In this document: positions 1 through 4,230 of the stretch, piece by piece
Numbering within the stretch: the first letter of the stretch is position 1
How the letters are laid out: each line of letters opens with the position of its first letter
From: CAYNBT01 sp964396025
GTDB taxonomy: Bacteria > Patescibacteriota > WWE3 > UBA101185 > UBA10185
Assembly: GCA_964396025.1 (NCBI GenBank)
Contig: CAYNBT010000033.1
Coordinates: 1-7,019 of the forward strand
Direction: 5' to 3'
DNA length: 7,019 nt
Notes under the pieces: model-generated
What the model was told of the DNA's origin: nothing
Database searches by the model: none
Seen by the model: the letters and a program-made list of their open reading frames with translations, nothing else
Made by a program: the position numbers and the translations under genes

Positions 1-25
1 TATTCTTTTATCAAAGTACCCGCAC

Positions 26-54
26 ATTATATCACCCTATAGCAATTTTAGCAA
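26..54 (-). promoter_or_regulatory. Minus-strand promoter for a gene or RNA off the left edge
   Basis: On the minus strand TTGCTA (54-49) is followed after exactly 17 bases by a perfect TATAAT (31-26). TGA directly precedes the -10, giving an extended TGnTATAAT box. Transcription would start near base 19-20 and leave the window. No start codon lies six bases after the -10, unlike the four other minus-strand promoters here. A TTG at 14-12, eleven bases after the -10, could open a reading frame (M-I-K-E...). The product may equally be an RNA; too little is present to say. Confidence 0.55.
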
Positions 55-138
55 GTGGTAACAGCGAATTAAGGGTATTTTACGGATTTTTTGGTTAAAA
101 GCAAGTTTATAGGTTGATTTGACGGCTTCCCAGCAAGA

Positions 139-1128
139 TCAACTAAGACTTCTCTTTAGTGCAAATTCACATATCTTTGCCACGGTTTGTCCATGATTGT
201 AGCCAAGCTGTTTTGCTGCAACAAAAAATGTGGCGTCGTAGTTTAAGTATGGATTTACATTCACATCAAACACATAGGCTTTTCCATCTTTTATTCGCAA
301 TTCCATCCTGACAAAGTCTTGGCATTCCAAAGCTCTGAATGTTTTATGTGATTCCTTTTCGATCTCGTGCAAAAGATTTGGTTCAATAGCTCCTGCAGAT
401 TCGTATTTTAGTGCTTCGTAATCTTTTGAACCTTTTTCCCATTTTGAGTCGTAAGTATAAACATCAATGCCATCTTCGTTCGCATTTTCAAAATGCACTT
501 CTATTGGAGGAAGTGTCTGCAATGTTTCATTGCCCCAAACGCTAACTTCGTATTCTTTTCCGATTACAAATTCCTCAATGATTAAATCTTGATTATATTT
601 TCTAAACAATTCAGCTGCTTTTTTTTCAAGAGATCCAATATCTTCTACAACGGAACTTCTATCTATTCCTACAGACATGTGTTGATTCGCAGTTTTTATG
701 ATTACAGGAAAGTTTAGCTCAAACTTGAATCCCCTCTCCCCTACTCTCATTATTTGTGCCTTTGGAGTTGTAACACCATTTTTAACAAGAGCGTTTTTTA
801 TAAATTCTTTGCTTTGCGTGTCTGCTAGATTTTTGGAGCTTGCACCTGTAAAAACATAATTCCTATCTTCTAGAAATTTTATAACTTGTGGTCCGCTGTT
901 TGGGATGTCTGGAATTTCTTCAAACCAGTTAAAGATTACGATTTCGTTCTTATCGAATTTACTTAATGTTTTTTCAAGTTCTTCTAAGGATTTTGACTCA
1001 ATGTATTCAAATTCAATGTTTTCAGCTTTTAGCTCTTTCTTTAGTAATGTGAGGTAAATTTTATCTCTGCTTTTATCAATTTCATCATAATCTTCAACAT
1101 AATCAGAGATCATTACAATTTTTCTCAC
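139..1128 (-). CDS. D-Ala-D-Ala-ligase-like ATP-grasp protein
   Basis: An ATP-grasp amide ligase of 329 residues. Such enzymes activate a carboxylate as acyl phosphate with ATP and join it to an amine. Visible landmarks of the Ddl-like fold are FTG (93-95), FPVIIK with the presumed ATP lysine K145, MSVGI (151-155, where Ddl has GSSxGI), EEF (185-187), R274-x-E276, and D288-V-N290 as metal ligands. The Ddl signature after the metal site (NxxPGxT) is replaced by NPYLNYDATFF, so the acceptor substrate is probably not D-alanine. I start it at the GTG at 1128 rather than the ATG at 1143, because TATAAT (1140-1135) lies inside the longer version and sits exactly six bases before the GTG. The gene ends in TGA, is likely cytoplasmic, and is divergent from a GNAT plus a second ATP-grasp gene. 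ATP-grasp membership is secure; the substrate is unknown. Confidence 0.85.
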   Translation of the reverse strand: MRKIVMISDYVEDYDEIDKSRDKIYLTLLKKELKAENIEFEYIESKSLEELEKTLSKFDKNEIVIFNWFEEIPDIPNSGPQVIKFLEDRNYVFTGASSKNLADTQSKEFIKNALVKNGVTTPKAQIMRVGERGFKFELNFPVIIKTANQHMSVGIDRSSVVEDIGSLEKKAAELFRKYNQDLIIEEFVIGKEYEVSVWGNETLQTLPPIEVHFENANEDGIDVYTYDSKWEKGSKDYEALKYESAGAIEPNLLHEIEKESHKTFRALECQDFVRMELRIKDGKAYVFDVNVNPYLNYDATFFVAAKQLGYNHGQTVAKICEFALKRSLS

Positions 1129-1134
1129 AAAGTG

Positions 1135-1140
1135 ATTATA
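1135..1140 (-). promoter_or_regulatory. -10 box of the leaderless ATP-grasp gene
   Basis: Perfect TATAAT on the minus strand, then CACTTT, then GTG (1128-1126). Normal -10 to start-site spacing puts the first transcribed base on the G of GTG, so no leader or ribosome-binding site is expected. No convincing -35 is visible. The hexamer overlaps the expected -35 position of the divergent plus-strand promoter. Confidence 0.65.
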
Positions 1141-1155
1141 CATATTCTCGTTTTT

Positions 1156-1164
1156 TGATATAGT
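1156..1164 (+). promoter_or_regulatory. Extended -10 promoter of the GNAT/ATP-grasp operon
   Basis: TGATATAGT matches an extended -10 (TGnTATAAT, one mismatch). Transcription would start about base 1171, leaving a leader of roughly five bases before the ATG at 1176. No Shine-Dalgarno sequence precedes that ATG, so initiation is probably leaderless or nearly so. The -35 position (about 1136-1141) coincides with the divergent gene's -10. Confidence 0.5.
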
Positions 1165-1175
1165 ATTTATGCGTC

Positions 1176-1634
1176 ATGGAAAATGAAATTACTTATCGTA
1201 AAGCAAACAAATCAGATTTAGAAACTCTTTTTAATTTAAGCGTAGAATTTTCAAAATTCAATGTAGACAAATCCGGTGACTATGATAAATTTTTTGCAGG
1301 AAATTGGGAGCAATATTTTAGAGAAGAAATATTGGAGAGTCTCTCTAATGAACATTGCACTGTTTTTTTAGCACAAAGTTCCAATGATGTTGTAGGGTAC
1401 ATCTACGCGCGTTACTGCAAAGATTGCTATTACTATATTATTGATGAGTTATTTGTTAAGCCCGAATTCGGTCGCCGAGGTATTGGAGAGGCATTGGTAA
1501 AGTTGGCGTTAGAAGAGGGTAAAAAATACGATGTTTCCATTCGGGTGGAACTTTTTGAGTGGAACAAAAATGCACTTAATTTTTATTTAAAACAAGGATT
1601 CAAAACTGACAGCCTTGTTTTGGAGATGAACTAG
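1176..1634 (+). CDS. GNAT-family N-acetyltransferase
   Basis: A 152-residue Gcn5-related acetyltransferase, which moves an acetyl group from acetyl-CoA to an amine. The acetyl-CoA pyrophosphate loop is clear in V94-KPEFGRRGIGEALV, with R101-x-x-G104-x-A106 matching the family's R/Q-x-x-G-x-G/A motif. The later NKNALNFYLKQGF (130-142) is the usual C-terminal N-x-x-A-x-x-F-Y-x-x-x-G-F motif. The length is that of a single GNAT domain, with no signal peptide or membrane segment. It is the first gene of an operon, with the next ATG only five bases after its TAG stop. Flanking by two Ddl-like ATP-grasp ligases suggests that it acetylates a small amino compound or peptide made by them, but it could act on a protein N-terminus or side chain. 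The start is supported by the extended -10 just upstream. Confidence 0.9.
   Translation: MENEITYRKANKSDLETLFNLSVEFSKFNVDKSGDYDKFFAGNWEQYFREEILESLSNEHCTVFLAQSSNDVVGYIYARYCKDCYYYIIDELFVKPEFGRRGIGEALVKLALEEGKKYDVSIRVELFEWNKNALNFYLKQGFKTDSLVLEMN
1622..1625 (+). promoter_or_regulatory. Probable Shine-Dalgarno of the second ATP-grasp gene
   Basis: GGAG lies inside the last codons of the GNAT gene, 14 bases before the ATG at 1640. The spacing is longer than ideal. With a five-base intergenic gap, translational coupling to the GNAT stop codon is likely. Confidence 0.4.
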
Positions 1635-1639
1635 TAAAC

Positions 1640-2830
1640 ATGGAAAATATAAATACAGACGATCAAAATATTTTGGATACAACTGTTTCAAACGGAAACG
1701 GCAGTAATGGAAATGGAAACGGCGCGTCTTACAAACTTCCTGAAAAGGTTGCAATTTTGTATACCGATGCAAAACCTGAATATTTTCCTACTGAAGCCCT
1801 CTACACAACAGAGAAAGACGCTGAGAAAGAAGCAGGAATAATAGCAAGTTATGTAGAAAAACTTGGAATTCAATGCAAAACGATTCCTGCAGATCAAAAT
1901 CTTATATCTAACATTTTAGAATTTAAACCTGAAATGGTTTTTAACTTAGTTTACTCCGTAAAGGGTAGTGATTATGTTGCTGCAACCGTACCCGCAATAC
2001 TAGACTATCTAGATATACCGTACACCGGTGCTGATTTTTTTGGTTTTGCCTTTAACACCGATAAATTTTTGGTAAAAGAAGTATTACAAAGAGCTGGAGT
2101 TCCAGTTCCTCATTATCAACTTTTTACAACACCAAATGATCTTATTGATTACAATTTAAGATTTCCTTTGATTTCAAAATTAAATGAAATTCATTGCGGA
2201 GTTGAAATTACTAAAGATTCCATCTCTGAAAACGAGAAGCATTTAAGAGAGCGTTTAAAATATTTGATAAGCACCTACAAGCAACCGGTTCTTGTAGAAG
2301 AATTTATTGCAGGGCGGGAAGTAACCGCAATTCTCTTGGAAGGCGTTAATAAGAAGGTTTACTTTGGCGAGAAAATATTTAACCAACCCGATCAAAAATA
2401 CAATTATGTAACTTTTGAGGAACAATGGCTTGGCACCACAGATAGTTATCGTTACGAGAAGTATGAAGATCCTATTTTGCGTGAATATGTAAAAAAAGCT
2501 TTTGATGTTACTCGTATGTATGATTACGCAAAATTCGACGTTCGCGTGGATCAGTCTGGTAGATACTACTTTATTGATGCAAACTGCAACCCGGCATTCG
2601 GCCCAAAAATTATGCAAGTGGCTTTGTCTTCTATTTTATCTATGTATGGAATTTCGTTTAATGAAATCTTGCGTCGCTTAATTATCAACACTTTGTACAT
2701 GGCACCACCTGAATCCAAAAACGGTCTAAATGGTTTGGCGCTCGTAGATTACGTTAATACATACAAGAGCACTAATGGCAGTACAAAAGCTGCTTCTGAT
2801 GAATCCGGTGTAGATGCACAGTCATTGTGA
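1640..2830 (+). CDS. D-Ala-D-Ala-ligase-like ATP-grasp protein, second copy
   Basis: A 396-residue ATP-grasp ligase, closer to Ddl than its divergent neighbour. The N-terminal Ddl subdomain reads VFNLVYSVKGSDYVAATVPAILDYL, followed by PYTG (127-130), TDKFLVK (140-146), FPLISK (175-180, presumed ATP lysine K180), CGVEI (186-190, in place of GSSxGI), VLVEEFIAGREV (217-228), the R302/D304 region and D313-A-N315 as metal ligands. After these it reads CNPAFGPK, not the Ddl PGxT. The first 35 residues are an extra tail with an asparagine-glycine tract (18-29), and the last 20 or so are also low complexity; both look disordered. It is the second gene of the GNAT operon and ends in TGA. It probably ligates amino acids or peptides in the cytoplasm. 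A true D-Ala-D-Ala ligase role is possible but the altered substrate loop argues against it. Confidence 0.87.
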   Translation: MENINTDDQNILDTTVSNGNGSNGNGNGASYKLPEKVAILYTDAKPEYFPTEALYTTEKDAEKEAGIIASYVEKLGIQCKTIPADQNLISNILEFKPEMVFNLVYSVKGSDYVAATVPAILDYLDIPYTGADFFGFAFNTDKFLVKEVLQRAGVPVPHYQLFTTPNDLIDYNLRFPLISKLNEIHCGVEITKDSISENEKHLRERLKYLISTYKQPVLVEEFIAGREVTAILLEGVNKKVYFGEKIFNQPDQKYNYVTFEEQWLGTTDSYRYEKYEDPILREYVKKAFDVTRMYDYAKFDVRVDQSGRYYFIDANCNPAFGPKIMQVALSSILSMYGISFNEILRRLIINTLYMAPPESKNGLNGLALVDYVNTYKSTNGSTKAASDESGVDAQSL

Positions 2831-2832
2831 TA

Positions 2833-2892
2833 CATCAATGTTAGGCATAGATGCGTTGCATCAATGTTAGGCATAGATGCGGTGCATCAATG
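2833..2892 (+). repeat. 26-bp tandem repeat, 2.3 copies, between convergent genes
   Basis: A 26-base unit beginning CATCAATGTTAGGC occurs at 2833-2858 and 2859-2884, with one mismatch in the last three bases, and a third partial copy (first eight bases) at 2885-2892. Each junction forms a small inverted repeat GATGC-N3-GCATC (2850-2862 and 2876-2888). The array fills the whole gap between two convergent genes, and its third copy includes the SET gene's stop codon. There is no T-run, so it is not a classical terminator, though the hairpins may slow polymerase. Confidence 0.85.
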
Positions 2893-3276
2893 AAGAAAGT
2901 CTATGTATTCTTTAGGGAAGTCGTTATCATCTTCTCCTTGATGATAACTTATTAGAAGTTCCTCATCTTTTTTGATATCGCGCAATGCTCGGAAGATCAT
3001 TGTCTTTTTCTCAAAGTCATGTTCAAACTCTGCATTGGGTTCTTTGTCGTGATTGTAAAGTGATCCGTACCCTAATACCACTGCCTCATGTTCACTGTCC
3101 CATACGAACTCGTATTTAGTCATTACGGTTTTAGCAAGATCTTCTATCTCGTTGTTTGGAACTAAGATTACCGGGCATTCTTCTATAATTTCACCTTCTC
3201 TTATATCTTGATCGGCAAAAATGCCTCTGATTCCCTGTAGTCGCTCGGATTTTCCCAGACGTATTTTTAAATGCAT
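2887..3276 (-). CDS. Small SET-domain protein lysine methyltransferase
   Basis: A 129-residue protein that is essentially a bare SET domain, the fold that transfers methyl from S-adenosylmethionine to lysine side chains of proteins. The N-terminal SET strand region is GIRGIFADQDIREGEII (15-31). The cofactor and pseudoknot motif is YGSLYNHDKEPNAEF, with N75-H76 and P80-N81. The C-terminal motif is FRALRDIKKDEELLISYH, with E105-E106-L and the catalytic-type tyrosine Y111. No pre-SET or post-SET cysteines are present, resembling the minimal viral and bacterial SET proteins. No signal peptide is seen, so it should act in the cytoplasm, perhaps on ribosomal or nucleoid proteins; no target is evident from the context. 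The ATG start is fixed by a TATAAT six bases upstream. It is monocistronic, convergent with the ATP-grasp operon, and insulated upstream by a terminator. Confidence 0.85.
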   Translation of the reverse strand: MHLKIRLGKSERLQGIRGIFADQDIREGEIIEECPVILVPNNEIEDLAKTVMTKYEFVWDSEHEAVVLGYGSLYNHDKEPNAEFEHDFEKKTMIFRALRDIKKDEELLISYHQGEDDNDFPKEYIDFLH

Positions 3277-3282
3277 TGGATT

Positions 3283-3310
3283 ATTATAGATTTGGTGGAG
3301 GTAGATTCAA
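3283..3310 (-). promoter_or_regulatory. Promoter of the leaderless SET gene
   Basis: On the minus strand TTGAAT (3310-3305), a 16-base spacer, then a perfect TATAAT (3288-3283), six bases, and ATG (3276). The predicted start site is the A of ATG, and no Shine-Dalgarno is present. It lies immediately downstream of the 3328-3381 terminator. Confidence 0.7.
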
Positions 3311-3327
3311 GAGGATGTTGTTTTTAC

Positions 3328-3381
3328 AAAAAAAATAACCCCGGTCGATCGCTTTGTTAAGACATTGGCGATGCCGGGGTT
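3328..3381 (-). terminator. Strong intrinsic terminator, minus strand
   Basis: The perfect 8-bp arms AACCCCGG (3337-3344 on plus) and CCGGGGTT (3374-3381) enclose a second 5-bp stem, ATCGC/GCGAT (3348-3352 and 3368-3372). Read on the minus strand, the hairpin is followed after one A by eight T (the A-run 3328-3335 on plus). On the plus strand there is no T-run, so it ends minus-strand transcripts. No protein gene precedes it on that strand, which points to an RNA gene. Confidence 0.85.
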
Positions 3382-3706
3382 CGTGTGCGTGAAAGCCTCA
3401 TTACTAGTTTCAATGTGTTGCGTCCAACAAATTGACTTGAGTAAATTGCTTTCCCTTGTGCGTGTTCTTCCTTCTGATCTCCCCTACTCATGCGTGTGAG
3501 TGTTCCTTTTGGGATTTCGTTCAGAAGAATGTTAGCCTTATTTTACCTAATCGCCCCATTTTTGATGTCCTTTTTAGCATATTTAGGTTGCTTTTGCTAA
3601 AAAGTGAGTCCCCTTTCCTTCTAAGAGCACAAATGAACTTAGGAATAAGTCCAAAAAGAAGGAATGTTTGAATCTCAAATTAATTAAAATCTGAGGGAAA
3701 CTTTGT
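3328..3706 (-). ncRNA. Candidate structured non-coding RNA, about 380 nt, unknown family
   Basis: This stretch, in a 540-base gap without a convincing protein gene, has a minus-strand promoter (TTGACA-N17-TATTGT, predicted start about 3706) and a strong minus-strand terminator. Between them lie consecutive inverted repeats: 3674-3681/3688-3695 (8 bp, one G-U on the minus RNA); 3615-3622/3657-3664 (8 bp perfect) enclosing 3637-3641/3646-3650 (5 bp, four-base loop); 3570-3578/3596-3604 (9 bp perfect); 3471-3477/3521-3527 (7 bp) enclosing TCCC/GGGA (3480-3483/3511-3514) and 3486-3490/3497-3501; 3411-3420/3425-3434 (9 of 10 bp, four-base loop); and the terminator. The size fits RNase P RNA or tmRNA, but I see neither the GAGGAAAGTCC core of the first nor the tag frame and CCA-type end of the second. 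A 44-codon frame (3491-3357) is the main alternative. Confidence 0.55.
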
Positions 3707-3716
3707 ACGCGTACAA
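3703..3716. promoter_or_regulatory. 14-bp perfect palindrome, possible operator
   Basis: TTGTACGCGTACAA is its own reverse complement. It overlaps the -10 (3718-3713) and start site of the minus-strand RNA promoter, where a dimeric repressor would block transcription. No regulator gene is visible in the window. Confidence 0.4.
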
Positions 3717-3741
3717 TACCCTATAATGATGTAAATGTCAA
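3713..3741 (-). promoter_or_regulatory. Promoter of the candidate structured RNA
   Basis: A perfect -35 TTGACA (3741-3736) is followed by exactly 17 bases and TATTGT (3718-3713, four of six matches). The -35 is one arm of the inverted repeat GTCAAA-TCG-TTTGAC (3737-3751); the other arm is the -35 of the divergent plus-strand gene. Confidence 0.6.
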
Positions 3742-3746
3742 ATCGT

Positions 3747-3775
3747 TTGACTAAAAATAGGACTTATAGTACAGT
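3747..3775 (+). promoter_or_regulatory. Promoter of the orphan gene at 3817
   Basis: TTGACT (3747-3752), a 17-base spacer, then TACAGT (3770-3775, four of six matches to the -10 consensus). The start would be near 3782, giving a leader of about 35 bases that contains the Shine-Dalgarno. A perfect TATAAT at 3722-3727 is an alternative -10 but lacks a well-spaced -35. Confidence 0.45.
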
Positions 3776-3801
3776 ACGTGTTATTCATCGTTGAGTGAAA
3801 T

Positions 3802-3813
3802 AAGGAGACAACG
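3802..3813 (+). promoter_or_regulatory. Strong Shine-Dalgarno in a shared 12-base leader (first copy)
   Basis: AAGGAGACAACG, with GGAG nine bases before the ATG at 3817. It fixes this start over the in-frame ATG ten codons later. The same 12 bases, with the same spacing, precede the orphan gene at 6625. Confidence 0.8.
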
Positions 3814-3816
3814 GCA

Positions 3817-4188
3817 ATGAGCGATCAACGGGCTAATGAGGGATCAATGTTGTCCTACGCGGTAGCGGAGGCACCCGTGTGGCTTGGGTACGCCGAGGAG
3901 AAAGAACTTTTCGGGAGCGGCATTGCATTTATATTGGAGGAGTACGTAAATGGTTCTCCCGCAACACGGCAAATGTCGTTTTGGTATCATGTAGTTTGTG
4001 CCAACGAAGAAATCGCAGGTGTTATCGCCTCTGCGGGATTGGCAGAGCATCGAGTACCTGGAGGACAGGGATATCCTACGTTCTATTACACTAGTACGCG
4101 CAAGGAAATAATTGAATTGCTGGATAAGGTTGGTAAAAAATCGATCCAAATAAGCCTTACAGTTATTCCAAAAGTTTTTAGCAATTGA
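3817..4188 (+). CDS. Orphan protein of unknown function
   Basis: A 123-residue protein that I do not recognise. It has no signal peptide, no clear membrane segment and no catalytic motif I can name. The middle is aromatic (WLGYAEEKELFGSGIAF, FWYHVV), there is a glycine-rich turn (VPGGQGYP, 80-87), and the C-terminal third has the helix-like STRKEIIELLDKVGKK (93-108) followed by a beta-like tail, suggesting a small alpha/beta cytoplasmic protein. The start is secured by the Shine-Dalgarno leader. It stands alone, has its own promoter and ends in an intrinsic terminator. Its first half is richer in G and C than the ATP-grasp genes, and it uses a Shine-Dalgarno start where its neighbours are leaderless, so expression level or origin may differ. 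It is very likely a real gene. Confidence 0.75.
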   Translation: MSDQRANEGSMLSYAVAEAPVWLGYAEEKELFGSGIAFILEEYVNGSPATRQMSFWYHVVCANEEIAGVIASAGLAEHRVPGGQGYPTFYYTSTRKEIIELLDKVGKKSIQISLTVIPKVFSN

Positions 4189-4192
4189 TTCT

Positions 4193-4230
4193 AAACCGAA
4201 GGTACTCAGTTAAAGCTGGCCTTCGGTTTT
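4193..4230 (+). terminator. Intrinsic terminator of the orphan gene, overlapping the convergent peptidase gene
   Basis: The perfect 10-bp stem AAACCGAAGG (4193-4202) / CCTTCGGTTT (4220-4229) with a 17-base loop runs into TTTTATTG on the plus strand, four bases after the TGA stop. The 3' arm is coding sequence for the last residues of the minus-strand peptidase-like gene, whose TAA lies in the loop. On the minus strand the T-tract is poor, so any bidirectional effect would be partial. Confidence 0.8.

Noticed and set aside
1..27. A protein start at ATG 27-25 on the minus strand (MCGYFDKRI), resembling MCG-starting amidotransferase or SRAP proteins
   Set aside because: This ATG overlaps the TATAAT -10 itself and would lie upstream of the predicted transcript start. 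Nine codons are too few to judge.
1587..1897. Minus-strand frames across the GNAT/ATP-grasp junction
   Set aside because: They are shadows over two assigned plus-strand genes, including the complement of the Asn-Gly tract.
2255..2617. 120-codon minus-strand frame inside the second ATP-grasp gene
   Set aside because: It lies wholly within a confidently assigned gene, has no start signal and has a shadow-like composition.
2828..2889. Alternative genetic code with TGA read as Gly or Trp
   Set aside because: TGA ends the ATP-grasp and SET frames at family-appropriate lengths, and reading through gives no sensible extension.
2833..2892. CRISPR array
   Set aside because: The units are directly adjacent with no spacers, there are only 2.3 copies and no cas gene is present.
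3456..3671. 71-codon plus-strand frame in the gap
   Set aside because: It has no Shine-Dalgarno or -10 at the usual distance, an implausible composition, and lies antisense to the candidate RNA, crossing its perfect inverted repeats.
3328..3706. RNase P RNA, tmRNA, SRP RNA or 6S RNA
   Set aside because: I looked for the RNase P GAGGAAAGTCC core, a tmRNA tag frame with CCA-type end and TTCGA loop, and the SRP GGAAGCAGC loop, and found none. A divergent version cannot be excluded without a covariance-model search.
3844..4149. Minus- and plus-strand frames overlapping the orphan gene at 3817
   Set aside because: Neither has a ribosome-binding site or promoter. The 3817 frame has a leader, a good start and a terminator four bases after its stop.
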